Shown: positions 8,454 to 17,965, counted from the stretch's first letter. The stretch: 64,000 nt of DNA from Clostridia bacterium (GCA_017456605.1 JAFTJA010000013.1:168290-232289), one strand, 5' to 3'. Numbers and translations are program-made. Notes: generated by a model not told the origin, from the sequence alone.

Positions 8454-9758
8454 CTATTTAAGCTTGCGCTTGTCAATAACGCGTTTCGCCTTGCCTTCGC
8501 TGCGCTCGATGGATTTGGGGTTAACAAGGTTAACCTTGGGGCCAATACCAAGAGTGCTTCTGAGGCTGTCAGAAATCTGCTTTTCAACCTTTTGGATTGC
8601 CTTAATTCCGTCAGAGAACAATTCTTCACTCATTTCAACATTAACCTGGAAGGTATCCGTATTATTTTCACGGTCAACGATAATCTGATAATTTGGTGTA
8701 ATATCTCCGCCGATTTTGAGGAGAACTTCTTCAATCTGTGACGGGAATACATTCACGCCACGAATAATGAGCATATCATCTGTTCTGCCTTGAGGCTTAT
8801 TCATTCTCACGTGAGTTCTGCCGCACTTGCAAGGCTCATAGTTGAGAGAGCAAATATCACGGGTGCGGTATCTGATAAGAGGAAATCCCTCTTTTGTGAT
8901 TGTGGTAAACACCAATTCCCCCCATTCGCCCTCGGGAAGAACCTCACCGGTATCAGGGTCAATTATTTCAGGAATAAAATGGTCCTCACAAACGTGCATA
9001 CCGCACTGATATTCACATTCATAAGAAACACCGGGGCCCATAATCTCCGAAAGGCCATAAATATCATATGCTTTAAGTCCCAGTTTTTCTTCAATCTGGG
9101 CACGCATTTCCTCGGTCCACGGCTCTGCACCAAAAATACCTGACTTCAGTTTAAGCTGGTCTTTAACGCCCATTTCTTCAATCACTTCGCCAAGGTACAT
9201 TGCATAAGACGGAGTGCAGCAAAGAACAGTTGATCCAAAGTCAATCATAGTCTGAATTTGTCTTTGGGTATTGCCCGCCGAAATCGGGATTGCTGTTGCA
9301 CCTATTCTTATTGCACCGTCATGGGCACCAAACCCACCGGTAAAAAGGCCAAGACCATAACCCACATGGACAAACGAATTTTCATCCGCCCCTGTTGCAA
9401 TAAGCATTCTTGCAAAACAATCTGCCCACAGCCCAAGGTCGCGGTCGGTGTATCCAACAACAATCTGTTTGCCAGTTGTACCCGAGGATGCATGGACACG
9501 TCTTATGTCCTTCATAGGTACGGCAAACAGCCCGTAAGGGTAATAGTCTCTTAAATCCTGCTTATATGAAAACGGAAGTTTGTGGAGATCCTCTACGCCC
9601 TTTATGTCCTCAGGTTTAAGGCCCATTTCGTCCATTCTTTTCTTGAAAAGCTCTACCTTCTCATACATTCTCTTTACCTGCCACTTGAGCTTTTCGCTTT
9701 GGTCTTTTTTTATCTGCTCACGTGGCATTGTTTCAAATTCCTGCTGCCAGTATTTCAT
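8454..9758 (-). CDS. paaK: Phenylacetate-CoA ligase family protein
   Basis: A 434-residue adenylate-forming enzyme that activates phenylacetate or a related arylacetate to its CoA thioester. The AMP-binding motif [14 protein letters not shown] and the downstream motifs [10 protein letters not shown] and [20 protein letters not shown] are visible. The start chosen is MKYWQQEFE at 9758, preceded by AGAGGC; an upstream ATG would overlap iorB. It lies next to indolepyruvate oxidoreductase, whose products are arylacetyl-CoAs, so the pair can interconvert arylpyruvates and arylacetates through the CoA ester. Direction in vivo is not evident from the sequence; see the T-box finding. Confidence 0.92.
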   Translation of the reverse strand: MKYWQQEFETMPREQIKKDQSEKLKWQVKRMYEKVELFKKRMDEMGLKPEDIKGVEDLHKLPFSYKQDLRDYYPYGLFAVPMKDIRRVHASSGTTGKQIVVGYTDRDLGLWADCFARMLIATGADENSFVHVGYGLGLFTGGFGAHDGAIRIGATAIPISAGNTQRQIQTMIDFGSTVLCCTPSYAMYLGEVIEEMGVKDQLKLKSGIFGAEPWTEEMRAQIEEKLGLKAYDIYGLSEIMGPGVSYECEYQCGMHVCEDHFIPEIIDPDTGEVLPEGEWGELVFTTITKEGFPLIRYRTRDICSLNYEPCKCGRTHVRMNKPQGRTDDMLIIRGVNVFPSQIEEVLLKIGGDITPNYQIIVDRENNTDTFQVNVEMSEELFSDGIKAIQKVEKQISDSLRSTLGIGPKVNLVNPKSIERSEGKAKRVIDKRKLK

Positions 9759-9774
9759 TTTTTTCGCCTCTTTT

Positions 9775-10341
9775 TTAAAGATTATAACCTGTCTCAAACG
9801 CCTTGAGATTTACGTCCAAAAATTTCTCCGGAACGGTTGTTTTTATGGTTTCAGCCCACTTTTCATAAGGTATATCGGTCATTTTTGCCATAACGCCGAT
9901 TAACACCACGTTAACCGCCTTGATGTTTCCGGCTTCTTTTGCGGCAGAAAGTGCGTCCACAACAGTTGTGTCAACCGCCTCCCCAAGCTTTTCCGCAATG
10001 TTTTCAGGATATTTAGCCGATCCCGTAATAACAGGCATCGGGTCAATCTGTTGATTGTTTACAATCATTTTTCCGCCTTTTTTGAGATAAGGAAGGGCAC
10101 GGTATGCTTCAAGCAGCTCAAATGCAAGAATAATGTCCGCTTCGCCTCTGTCAACAATAGGTGAATACACCTTGTCGCCGTACTTCACATATGTAACAAC
10201 ACTTCCGCCACGCTGGCTCATTCCGTGAACTTCAGAAACCTTTACGTCATAACCCTCGTTGATTACTGTGTTACCTAATATTCTGCTTGCAAGGAGTGTT
10301 CCCTGACCGCCAACACCAACAATCATTATGTTTTTTGTCAT
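9775..10341 (-). CDS. iorB: Indolepyruvate:ferredoxin oxidoreductase, beta subunit
   Basis: A 188-residue subunit of the 2-oxoacid:ferredoxin oxidoreductase gamma-type fold, with the N-terminal motif [18 protein letters not shown] and the [15 protein letters not shown] segment typical of IorB. With IorA it oxidises arylpyruvates to arylacetyl-CoA with reduction of ferredoxin, or runs the reverse. Start MTKNIMIVG at 10341 is chosen; a start ten codons earlier would lie inside iorA. The start codon overlaps or directly abuts the iorA stop codon, so the two are translationally coupled. Confidence 0.93.
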   Translation of the reverse strand: MTKNIMIVGVGGQGTLLASRILGNTVINEGYDVKVSEVHGMSQRGGSVVTYVKYGDKVYSPIVDRGEADIILAFELLEAYRALPYLKKGGKMIVNNQQIDPMPVITGSAKYPENIAEKLGEAVDTTVVDALSAAKEAGNIKAVNVVLIGVMAKMTDIPYEKWAETIKTTVPEKFLDVNLKAFETGYNL

Positions 10342-10342
10342 A

Positions 10343-12079
10343 TCAGTTTTCCTCCTTTTCGATTGCCCCAAAGGGACATACGTTTATACAAAGTCCGCAG
10401 CCGTTACACTGAGTGCTGTCAATAACAACTTTATCATCTTTCAAAGTAATCGCCGGACATCCAAGTTTCATACACATTTTGCAGTTCTTGCACTTATCCG
10501 TAATTTTGCATACTCCGCTGTACTTAACAGTTTTAAGGAGTGCACACGGACGCTGCGCAATAATTACCGATGGTTCTTCACGCTCTGTTTCTGCCTTTAC
10601 AACTTTTTCAAATTCTTTTATATCAAATGGGTCACAAACTGTTATGTGTTCAATTCCGCAAGCCTTGCAAAGCGCCACAAGGTCAACCTGTTTTGTTGCC
10701 TCGCCACGGATTGTACGTCCGGTTGTGGGGTTTTCCTGATGACCTGTCATACCGGTTATGGAATTATCCAGAATGATTACTGTGTTGTTGCCTTTGTTGT
10801 AAACAATATCAATAAGTCCTGTTATTCCTGAATGCATAAACGTCGAATCACCAATAACAGAAACCAATTTTTTGTTGAACTCTGCGCCTTGCGCCTTTGC
10901 CATACCATGAGCCGCACTTACCGACGCACCCATACAGATTGTTGTATCAACAGACTGAAGGGGCGGTGTTGCGCCAAGAGTATAACATCCAATATCACCC
11001 GAAACCACAAGTCCAAGCTTTTTGAGGACATAGAACGTGCCTCGGTGAGGACAACCCGCACACATTACCGGAGGTCTTACAGGAATTGCTTCGCTAAGCT
11101 CTGCAACTTCTTTTTCTGCTTCACCCAGAACAGCTTTTTTGATCATTGTGGGGGTATATTCGCCAAGAAGTGTAAATACTTCCTTTCCGATTACCTCAAC
11201 GCCCAAAGCTTTGCAGTGGTCTTCAATGACCGGGTCAAGCTCTTCAATCACATATACCTTGTCATAATTATTTGCAAAGTCAATGATTTTCTGTTTTGGC
11301 ATTGGATAAACCATACCAAGCTTCAAAAAGTCAGCTTTATCACCAAGTGCCTCTTTTGCATAGGCATAAGCAACGCCAGCTGTAATCACACCGATTTTTG
11401 AACCGTTTTTTTCAACAGTATTAAGTTCTGTGTTTTCAGCAAATTCAGTCAGTGCTTCAATGCGCTTTTCAACCTCAACATGGCGTTTTATTGCATTGCC
11501 GGGCATCATAACATATTTTGCGGGATTTTTTTCATAATCCTTTACTTTGACATCTTCTCTTTCCCCAAGCTCCACAAGGCTTTGTGAATGTGAAACCCTT
11601 GTAGAAAGTCTCAAGAACACCGGTGTATCAAACTTTTCAGAAAGGTCAAATGCAAGCTTTGTATATTCCTTACACTCAGCAGAATCGGACGGCTCAAGCA
11701 TCATAATTTTTGATGCCTTTGCATAATGCCTTGAATCCTGCTCGTTCTGCGAAGAATGCATACCGGGGTCATCAGCCACGCAGAAAACCAAGCCGCCGTT
11801 TACGCCGGTATAACTCACAGTAAACACCGGGTCTGCCATAACGTTGAGGCCAACGTGTTTCATGCAGCTCATAGCCCTAGCACCCGCAATAGACGCACCG
11901 ATTGCCACCTCTGCCGCAACCTTTTCATTTGGTGACCATTCCGCATATATTTCATTAAATTTTACTATTTCTTCTGTTATTTCAGTACTGGGAGTTCCCG
12001 GATATGAAGCAACAACATTCACCCCTGCTTCATACGCACCGCGAGCCACCGCAGCGTTGCCAATCAACAACTTTTTCAT
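10343..12079 (-). CDS. iorA: Indolepyruvate:ferredoxin oxidoreductase, alpha subunit
   Basis: A 578-residue subunit. It begins MKKLLIGNAAVARGAYEAGV (pyrimidine-binding half), and its C-terminal half holds the TPP-binding region (ICMGASVSAAHG, then VIGDSTFMHSG). It ends in two [4Fe-4S] motifs: CKNCKMCMKLGCPA and CNGCGLCINVCP. It catalyses CoA-dependent oxidative decarboxylation of indolepyruvate, phenylpyruvate or hydroxyphenylpyruvate. The start at 12079 gives the standard N-terminus; the longer frame runs back into the synthetase gene. It lies 16 bp after the acyl-CoA synthetase gene. Confidence 0.95.
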   Translation of the reverse strand: MKKLLIGNAAVARGAYEAGVNVVASYPGTPSTEITEEIVKFNEIYAEWSPNEKVAAEVAIGASIAGARAMSCMKHVGLNVMADPVFTVSYTGVNGGLVFCVADDPGMHSSQNEQDSRHYAKASKIMMLEPSDSAECKEYTKLAFDLSEKFDTPVFLRLSTRVSHSQSLVELGEREDVKVKDYEKNPAKYVMMPGNAIKRHVEVEKRIEALTEFAENTELNTVEKNGSKIGVITAGVAYAYAKEALGDKADFLKLGMVYPMPKQKIIDFANNYDKVYVIEELDPVIEDHCKALGVEVIGKEVFTLLGEYTPTMIKKAVLGEAEKEVAELSEAIPVRPPVMCAGCPHRGTFYVLKKLGLVVSGDIGCYTLGATPPLQSVDTTICMGASVSAAHGMAKAQGAEFNKKLVSVIGDSTFMHSGITGLIDIVYNKGNNTVIILDNSITGMTGHQENPTTGRTIRGEATKQVDLVALCKACGIEHITVCDPFDIKEFEKVVKAETEREEPSVIIAQRPCALLKTVKYSGVCKITDKCKNCKMCMKLGCPAITLKDDKVVIDSTQCNGCGLCINVCPFGAIEKEEN

Positions 12080-12095
12080 ATTAGATAGTCCTTTC

Positions 12096-13733
12096 CTACT
12101 TAATCTCGTTCTGCTGTGCAACCACGCTGTCACCACAGTAAATCTGTCTGAGCTTCGGCTTTTCAATCTTGCCGGTTGGGTTTCTTGGAACATCAGCAAA
12201 AATAATCTTGCGAGGTCTTTTGTACCTTGGAAGATCAAGGCAGAAATCATTGATTTCTTCTTCCGTTGCACTCATTCCGTCTTTTATCTGGATAATCGCC
12301 GCCGCAATTTCACCAAGACGGGGGTCAGGAAGACCGATTACTGCAACGTCGCTTATTTTGTCAAACTTTCTGAGGTAATCCTCAATCTGCACGGGATAAA
12401 GGTTCTCACCGCCCGAAATGATAACGTCCTTCTTTCGGTCAACCAGGAAAATAAATCCATCCTCATCCTCTGTTGCCATATCTCCGGTATAGAGCCATCC
12501 GTCTTTTAAAACAGCGTTTGTCGCTTCTTCATCTTTATAATAAGCCGTCATAACACCCGGCCCTTTGACTGCAAGCTCGCCCACTTCTCCGCGACTAACA
12601 GTCTTCCCATCTTCGTCAACAATTTTTGTCTGCCATCCAAATCCGGCTTTTCCGATCGCTCCAACCTTATGCTCGTTTTCAACGCCAAGGTGAACACATC
12701 CGGGGCCTATGGATTCTGAAAGACCATAGTTTGTGTCGTATTGATGGTTTGGGAACACCTGTTTCCATCTTTTTATAAGGCTCGGTGGTACCGGCTGTGC
12801 ACCGATATGCATAAGCCGCCACTGGGAAATTTCATATTCTTCAAGCTTTATATCTCCACGCTCGATTGCATCAAGAATATCCTGCGCCCAGGGAACCAAA
12901 AGCCACACAATTGAACATTTCTCTTCGGAAACAGCTTTTAAAATCCATTCAGGCTTGATTCCTTTGAGAATAACCGCCTTGCCGCCAACCAGAAAACTGC
13001 CGAACCAGTGCATCTTTGCGCCGGTATGATAAAGGGGCGGAATACAAAGGAATACGTCATCCTTTGTCTGAGAATGATGATTTTGTTCGGTCATTGCAGC
13101 ATGAACAAGACTTTGATGCTTATGTATAATCGCCTTTGGAAAACCGGTTGTGCCCGATGAAAAATAAATAGCCGCATCATCGTCGTCGGTAAGCTTAATC
13201 TGAGGACTCTTGCTTGAACAGTAAGATACCAAACTGTCATAGCTTTCAGCAAAAGTGGGACAATCCTCACCGCAGTAAAGCCAAAGCTTTGTTTTTTTCA
13301 CCTTGTGACAAATCTGCTCAACACGTCCTGTAAATTCAGGACCAAAAATTATCGCATCTGCATCTGCAAGCTCCAGACAGTACTTGATTTCATCCGCCGC
13401 ATAACGATAATTAAGCGGAACAGCCAAAGCACCCGTTTTCAAAATTCCAAAGTATACAGGCAGCCACTCAATGCAGTTCATCAAAAGGATTGCAACCTTG
13501 TCACCCTTTTTTATACCGCGTGTAAGCAAAAAGTTTGCAAAGCGATTTGCACGCTTATTGAATTCACTCCAGGTAATTTCCTTGCGATAAGCTTCGTTGG
13601 GATTTGCTTCTATGAGAGAATACTCTCTCCATGTCATTCTGGACTTATTTTCCATCTGTGGATTGATTTCAATCAGGCTGACATCGTTTGGATAAAAGTC
13701 AGCATTCTTTTGTAAAATTTCTGTAATCGGCAT
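12096..13733 (-). CDS. AMP-dependent acyl-/aryl-CoA synthetase
   Basis: A 545-residue class I adenylate-forming enzyme with the P-loop-like motif YFSSGTTGFPKA, the YGLSESIGPG motif, GELAVKGPGVMTAYY, YTGDMATEDEDGFIFLVDRKKDVIISGGENLYP and the catalytic Lys in PTGKIEKPKLR. It activates a carboxylic acid to an acyl-CoA. The substrate is not readable from the sequence; the position between a transporter and iorAB suggests an aromatic or branched carboxylate. RBS is AAAGGAGAAAT. A 78-bp gap containing a hairpin separates it from the symporter gene. Confidence 0.88.
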   Translation of the reverse strand: MPITEILQKNADFYPNDVSLIEINPQMENKSRMTWREYSLIEANPNEAYRKEITWSEFNKRANRFANFLLTRGIKKGDKVAILLMNCIEWLPVYFGILKTGALAVPLNYRYAADEIKYCLELADADAIIFGPEFTGRVEQICHKVKKTKLWLYCGEDCPTFAESYDSLVSYCSSKSPQIKLTDDDDAAIYFSSGTTGFPKAIIHKHQSLVHAAMTEQNHHSQTKDDVFLCIPPLYHTGAKMHWFGSFLVGGKAVILKGIKPEWILKAVSEEKCSIVWLLVPWAQDILDAIERGDIKLEEYEISQWRLMHIGAQPVPPSLIKRWKQVFPNHQYDTNYGLSESIGPGCVHLGVENEHKVGAIGKAGFGWQTKIVDEDGKTVSRGEVGELAVKGPGVMTAYYKDEEATNAVLKDGWLYTGDMATEDEDGFIFLVDRKKDVIISGGENLYPVQIEDYLRKFDKISDVAVIGLPDPRLGEIAAAIIQIKDGMSATEEEINDFCLDLPRYKRPRKIIFADVPRNPTGKIEKPKLRQIYCGDSVVAQQNEIK

Positions 13734-13756
13734 TTTTATTTCTCCTTTATAAAACG

Positions 13757-13790
13757 GCAGAAAGGACTGTCTGATTTTTCAAACAGCCTT
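13757..13790 (-). other. Intercistronic hairpin between symporter and acyl-CoA synthetase
   Basis: On the minus strand GGCTGTTTGA and TCAGACAGTC can form a stem of about 10 bp with a short loop, followed by CTTTCTGCCGTTTT. The T tract is interrupted, so it may be a leaky terminator or a processing stem that lowers expression of the genes after the symporter. Confidence 0.45.
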
Positions 13791-13811
13791 TTCTGTAATT
13801 TTCTAAAAACA

Positions 13812-15356
13812 TCAGTTTCCCAAAGATTCCTTTGAAGAAACCACTACCTCTTTATTATAACAAGTAAACATTTCTTCTGTCAATGCTTTGTCCGGTTTTT
13901 TTGTGATAAGGCTGACAATCGGAACAAGAACAAGTCCACCGAGCATTGCAATCACACCGCTGTTGATTGGTGACTGCAAGATGCTTGGGAAAGAACCACG
14001 GAACAGCATATTGAAAATCATAAGCCCTGCACCGAATATAAAGCTTGCCCAAACAGCTGCTTTTGTAGTCTTCTTCCAATAAAGGCCGTACATGAAAGGC
14101 GCAAGAAACGCACCTGCCAAAGCACCCCATGATATACCCATCATATCAGCGATTGCACTGAGCTTATCCTTATTAAGTGCTATGTAGGCAGAAATTGCTA
14201 TGAACACAACTATCAGAATTCTCATAACAAGAACCTGTTTTTTCTCAGACATTTCCTTAACAACGTTGCCTTTTATAAAATCAAGGGTCAGTGTTGAGCT
14301 TGACGCCAGAACAAGTGATGAAAGTGTTGACATTGACGCAGAAAGCACCAGAACAATAACAACAGCAACCAAAATATCCGGAAGCCCTGAAAGCATGGTG
14401 GGAACAATGGCATCAAATCCGCCCGCTATTGAACCATCCTCAAGGAATGTGAGTCTGTCGGTAAACAGTCTGCCAAAGCCGCCCAGGAAATAGCAACCAC
14501 CTGCAACAATAATTGCAAAAACTGTTGAAATTATTGTGCCTTTTGTTATGTCCTTCTCACTCTTGATTGCATAAAACTTCTGCACCATCTGGGGAAGACC
14601 CCATGTGCCAAGTGATGTAAGGATTACCACAAACAAAAGTCCAAGAGGGTCAGGTCCAAAGAATGAGTTAAATGCACCGGGAGCGCTTCCCTCCACACTT
14701 ATTTCCGCAAGGCCGTTGAGCGTTTCAATAAATCCGCCGTTTTGACTAAGCACTGCTGCAATGACTGCAACAATACCAATAATCATAATAACACCTTGAA
14801 TAAAATCATTAATTGCCGTCGCCATATATCCGCCCGCAATAACATAAACACCGGTAAGCACCGCCATAACAATTACACAAACGGAATAACTTACGCCGGG
14901 AAACGCCATTTCAAAAAGTCTTGAAAGCCCGTTGTAAAGGGATGCAGTGTACGGAATAAGGAACACAAATACAATAGCGGCTGCAGCAATTTTAAGTGCG
15001 TTGCTGTTATAACGCAGACCAAAAAATTCAGGCATTGTCGAGCTGTTTAAATGCTGAGTCATAAGCCTTGTACGTCTGCCCAGCACCATCCACGCAAGGA
15101 GCGAACCAAGAACCGCATTGCCAATGCCAATCCAGGTCGAAGCAATACCAAACTTCCACCCAAACTGTCCCGCATAGCCGACAAAAATAACAGCCGAAAA
15201 ATATGACGTGCCATAAGCAAAGGCTGTAAGCCACGGTCCGACCGCACGGCCGCCCAAAACAAACCCACGCACATCCGTTGAGTGTTTTCTGCAATAGAGC
15301 CCAACCGCAATCATCACAGCAAAGAAAACAACCAACATTCCAATTTTGATACTCAT
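13812..15356 (-). CDS. Sodium:solute symporter family transporter
   Basis: A 514-residue polytopic membrane protein of the SSS family (PutP/ActP type) with about 13 hydrophobic segments. Characteristic stretches are GRAVGPWLTAFAYGTSYFSA near the N-terminus and SMSTLSSLVLASSSTLTLDF in the middle. It imports a small organic solute with sodium. The T-box leader directly upstream, with a Tyr-type specifier, and the aromatic-acid genes downstream suggest an aromatic amino acid or arylacetate as substrate, which is inference. The start MSIKIGMLVV at 15356 is chosen because a longer frame would run into the leader RNA. Confidence 0.9.
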   Translation of the reverse strand: MSIKIGMLVVFFAVMIAVGLYCRKHSTDVRGFVLGGRAVGPWLTAFAYGTSYFSAVIFVGYAGQFGWKFGIASTWIGIGNAVLGSLLAWMVLGRRTRLMTQHLNSSTMPEFFGLRYNSNALKIAAAAIVFVFLIPYTASLYNGLSRLFEMAFPGVSYSVCVIVMAVLTGVYVIAGGYMATAINDFIQGVIMIIGIVAVIAAVLSQNGGFIETLNGLAEISVEGSAPGAFNSFFGPDPLGLLFVVILTSLGTWGLPQMVQKFYAIKSEKDITKGTIISTVFAIIVAGGCYFLGGFGRLFTDRLTFLEDGSIAGGFDAIVPTMLSGLPDILVAVVIVLVLSASMSTLSSLVLASSSTLTLDFIKGNVVKEMSEKKQVLVMRILIVVFIAISAYIALNKDKLSAIADMMGISWGALAGAFLAPFMYGLYWKKTTKAAVWASFIFGAGLMIFNMLFRGSFPSILQSPINSGVIAMLGGLVLVPIVSLITKKPDKALTEEMFTCYNKEVVVSSKESLGN

Positions 15357-15383
15357 AAAAAACACCCTTTCTTTTTCAGGGCG

Positions 15384-15668
15384 AAATAAAAAAACTCGCC
15401 CTCTAAATTTATCAGAGGACGAGAAATTCCCGTGGTACCACCTCAATTCATCAAAGCCTTGCAGCCTTGACCTTATCAGGTATCAACCAATACCCTTGTT
15501 CTGTGACGGGAACTCCCGTTGCAGCCTACTTGTTTCCGTTCGGTGCACTGCTCGCAGAATGTATTCAGATAAGCCCTCGCCATTGCCTCGCACCACCCGG
15601 CAACTCTCTCAAGGCTAATGCAAATCCTACTTGTTTCTGCTCAAACGCATTTGATATTTATATGAGAT
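15384..15668 (-). promoter_or_regulatory. T-box leader, probable tyrosine specifier
   Basis: Minus-strand leader of about 285 nt. The T-box core TGGTACCACG (15431-15440; usual core TGGNACCGCG) is followed by a terminator of stem CTCGTCCTCT/AGAGGGCGAG (15395-15423) and a T run (15384-15394). Upstream, Stem I is bounded by GCAGAA/TTCTGC. It contains an AGTAGG AG-box, GAGAGAG and a GGGTGGTGCGAGGC distal loop. The triplet just before the closing arm reads GAA-TAC-A, so the specifier is most likely TAC (15561-15563), tyrosine. Uncharged tRNA-Tyr would favour antitermination into the symporter gene and perhaps the whole operon. The 12-mer GAAACAAGTAGG occurs twice in the leader (15626-15637 and 15525-15536). 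Confidence 0.88.
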
Positions 15669-15674
15669 GCATTT

Positions 15675-15703
15675 ATATTATCACATTAAAGCGCTAAAGT
15701 CAA
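15675..15703 (-). promoter_or_regulatory. Predicted sigma-A promoter of the T-box operon
   Basis: Minus-strand TTGACT (15698-15703), 17-bp spacer, TAATAT (15675-15680). It places the transcript start near 15668, just ahead of Stem I. Confidence 0.75.
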
Positions 15704-15733
15704 GAAAAACTTCCAAATTTCTGCAAAATTTTT

Positions 15734-17608
15734 TCAATTTGCACTTAAAACGGTGTTTTCATTATGTTCTGTCTCAAGGTCCCTTTTGAAAATATGATAT
15801 GTAGGCACAACCTCAGCAACTATTTTCTTTATTTCATTGCCGTTGGTGTTTATCACCGACTTAAGCCTTGAAAGCTTCTCTTCAAGCTCTTCTATTTCCA
15901 TATCAATAGGCTTGCCTATAAAAATCTTGTTGTGCTTAGTTTCCAAAAGTCCTTCTTCGTTCATAAGAAGTTCCTCATAAAGCTTTTCTCCCTGACGAAG
16001 TCCCGTAAACTTTATTTCGATATCCTTGTTGGGCACAAGACCTGAAAGAATTATCATTTTGCATGCCAAATCATAAATTTTGACCGGTTTTCCCATATCA
16101 AGAACGAAGATTTCGCCACCCTTTGCATATGCCGCCGCCTGCAAAACAAGCTGTGCCGCCTCAGGGATTGTCATAAAAAATCTTGTTATTTCAGGGTGAG
16201 TAACCGTAATAGGTCCGCCATTTTCAATCTGTTTTTTAAATCGGGGGATAACCGAACCGTTTGAGCCAAGAACATTGCCAAAACGAACAGCCACAAATTC
16301 TGTTGTGCTGTTTTTTTGCAATGTCTGAATAATCATTTCACACATTCTCTTGCTGGCGCCCATAATATTTGTAGGGTTAACCGCTTTGTCAGTAGAAATC
16401 AAAACAAATCTCTTTACACCAAATTCTTTTGCACAAAGCGCTACGTTGTATGTACCCAAAATATTGTTTTTGATGGCTTCACAAGGACTGTCCTCCATAA
16501 GTGGCACATGCTTGTGAGCTGCTGCATGGAAAACAATGTCGGGTTTGTGACGCCCAAAAACTATGTCAAGGCGTGCCTTATCACGAACAGACGCAATAAG
16601 CGCGACAATATTCTGGTTTGGATATTGTTCTTCCAATTCATTCTGCAAGTCATATAAAGAATTCTCGTATATGTCAAGAATAATAAGCTTTTCCGGATTG
16701 TATTTGATAATCTGTCTGCAAAGCTCTGAACCAATCGAACCGCCGGCACCAGTAACCAAAACTGTTTTTCCAAAAATGTCGCCTTGAATAAGAGTGTTGT
16801 CAAGAACAATAGGGTCACGTTCAAGAAGGTCTTCAATGTCCACATCACGAATGGCACTCACAGGTCCGACATCTCCCAGGTTTGACGCCATGCTTTGAAG
16901 AATTTTTACTTTTTTTCCTGTATTGCTGCAGATATCCAGAAGTTTTGTTTTTGCGCTGTTGTCAAGTGAATAAATGGCAAAAATTATCTCTTCAACGTCC
17001 ATGGTCTTGCATATGCGGTCAATATCAAATCTGTTACCCAAAACCTTTGCCCCATGCAGACTTATATTCATTTTGCTCTCGTCATCGTCAATAAGCCCCA
17101 CAACTTCATAATTAAGCTTGTCATTATTCTGAAGGTCTCTGAGAAATGCCATTGCAAGACTGCCGGCACCGATTATCAAGGCTTTTTTGGCATCTTTCCT
17201 ATCTTTTGTTCGTGTAAGGTTGTACGAAATTCTCAAAAAGAACCTGAATGCACAAACCAAAGCGGTTGTAACTATGTTGCTTGCAACATTTAGCTTCAAA
17301 TATATATGTTCATTTCCGACAATAAGACCCAAAACAATGCTTATGGCCGCCGATACCGTACAAGCTGTAAGGAGTGTAGTATATTCTCTGGAATTTGCAT
17401 ACACCCAGTTGGTACGGTAAACATCGAACCAGATAAGCACTAAAAAATAAACCAGCGAGGTAACTGCTATAACACCCAGACCTCCACCAAATTTCACAAC
17501 ACCTGTTTTCCAGGAAAAAATAAAGAAAAACAGCACCATGTACGAAAAAAAACAGAACGCAATATCAAATACGCCCAGTATTTTGCTCCACATATTTATT
17601 TTTTTCAT
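15734..17608 (-). CDS. Membrane nucleotide-sugar 4,6-dehydratase (CapD/PglF/WbpM type)
   Basis: A 624-residue protein. About four N-terminal membrane helices (residues 1-120) precede a first Rossmann-like region (ALIIGAGSLAMAF) and a catalytic SDR domain: GAGGSIGSE, then STDKAVNPTNIMGASKR. The Tyr of the usual YxxxK is replaced by Met, as in the UDP-GlcNAc 4,6-dehydratases. It probably makes a UDP-4-keto-6-deoxy sugar for capsule or cell-surface glycan. The ATG at 17608 is chosen; a TTG eight codons earlier is also possible, and neither has a strong RBS. It has its own consensus promoter and stands alone. Confidence 0.9.
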   Translation of the reverse strand: MKKINMWSKILGVFDIAFCFFSYMVLFFFIFSWKTGVVKFGGGLGVIAVTSLVYFLVLIWFDVYRTNWVYANSREYTTLLTACTVSAAISIVLGLIVGNEHIYLKLNVASNIVTTALVCAFRFFLRISYNLTRTKDRKDAKKALIIGAGSLAMAFLRDLQNNDKLNYEVVGLIDDDESKMNISLHGAKVLGNRFDIDRICKTMDVEEIIFAIYSLDNSAKTKLLDICSNTGKKVKILQSMASNLGDVGPVSAIRDVDIEDLLERDPIVLDNTLIQGDIFGKTVLVTGAGGSIGSELCRQIIKYNPEKLIILDIYENSLYDLQNELEEQYPNQNIVALIASVRDKARLDIVFGRHKPDIVFHAAAHKHVPLMEDSPCEAIKNNILGTYNVALCAKEFGVKRFVLISTDKAVNPTNIMGASKRMCEMIIQTLQKNSTTEFVAVRFGNVLGSNGSVIPRFKKQIENGGPITVTHPEITRFFMTIPEAAQLVLQAAAYAKGGEIFVLDMGKPVKIYDLACKMIILSGLVPNKDIEIKFTGLRQGEKLYEELLMNEEGLLETKHNKIFIGKPIDMEIEELEEKLSRLKSVINTNGNEIKKIVAEVVPTYHIFKRDLETEHNENTVLSAN

Positions 17609-17680
17609 TCGAAAACACCCATCCCAAAACAATTTATTCTTTGCTGTCGAATAACATTTTTAGTCAAAGTCAACATTTTA

Positions 17681-17709
17681 ATTATACAGCAGACCAATTA
17701 TTTTGTCAA
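17681..17709 (-). promoter_or_regulatory. Consensus sigma-A promoter of the dehydratase gene
   Basis: Minus-strand TTGACA (17704-17709), 17-bp spacer, TATAAT (17681-17686). Confidence 0.8.
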
Positions 17710-17746
17710 TATTTTATTTAGGTATAGTTTTTTACACGATATACTT

Positions 17747-17778
17747 AAAAAAGACATCCACAGATGTCTTTTTTGTAG
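17747..17778. terminator. Terminator-like hairpin at left edge of inserted segment
   Basis: Stem AAAAAGACATC/GATGTCTTTTTT with a four-base loop. The gene nearest on the minus strand ends at 17945 and has its own terminator, so this second one marks the edge of the repeat region. Confidence 0.6.
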
Positions 17779-17789
17779 CTTTCACTACT

Positions 17790-17895
17790 TATAGATGCTT
17801 ATTTTTTAATGAAGTCCAAATATGTTTGGATGAAATCAAAACCGTCTTTTTCTTGGACGAAGTCGGATTTCATCCCTCGTAAGACGGATTTCTAC
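17790..17895. repeat. Mini-hairpin repeat cluster, GATGAAATC type
   Basis: Short stem-loops are flanked by copies of GATGAAATC or its complement (GGATGAAATC near 17828, GGATTTCATC near 17868), with AAGACGGATTTC at the end. The same words recur at 20930-21075 on the other side of the LysR segment. No reading frame fits. Confidence 0.6.
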
Positions 17896-17897
17896 TA

Positions 17898-17927
17898 AAA
17901 AAGCACCGACGAGCCGATGCTTTTTTC
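17898..17927 (-). terminator. Terminator of the MBL/dehydrogenase operon
   Basis: Minus-strand stem AAAGCATCGGC/(C)GGTGCTTT followed by a T run, about 20 bp after the MBL stop codon. Confidence 0.7.
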
Positions 17928-17965
17928 TGGAAGAGCCGAACGATTTAGAAGACATTTGCAATTTC
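17921..17965. repeat. Left copy of imperfect direct repeat bordering the inserted segment
   Basis: TTTTTTCTGGAAGAGCCGAA followed by CGATTTAGAAGACATTTGCA resembles 20879-20920 (TTTTTTCTGGAAAAGCCGAA, GGGTTTAGATG). Most of the first 30 positions agree. The left copy encodes the last residues of the MBL protein. Confidence 0.5.

Noticed and set aside
17921..17965. tRNA 3'-end attachment site
   Set aside because: CTGGAAGAGCCGAACGATTT is only loosely like a tRNA 3' end, with no matching tRNA body; kept as an imperfect repeat.
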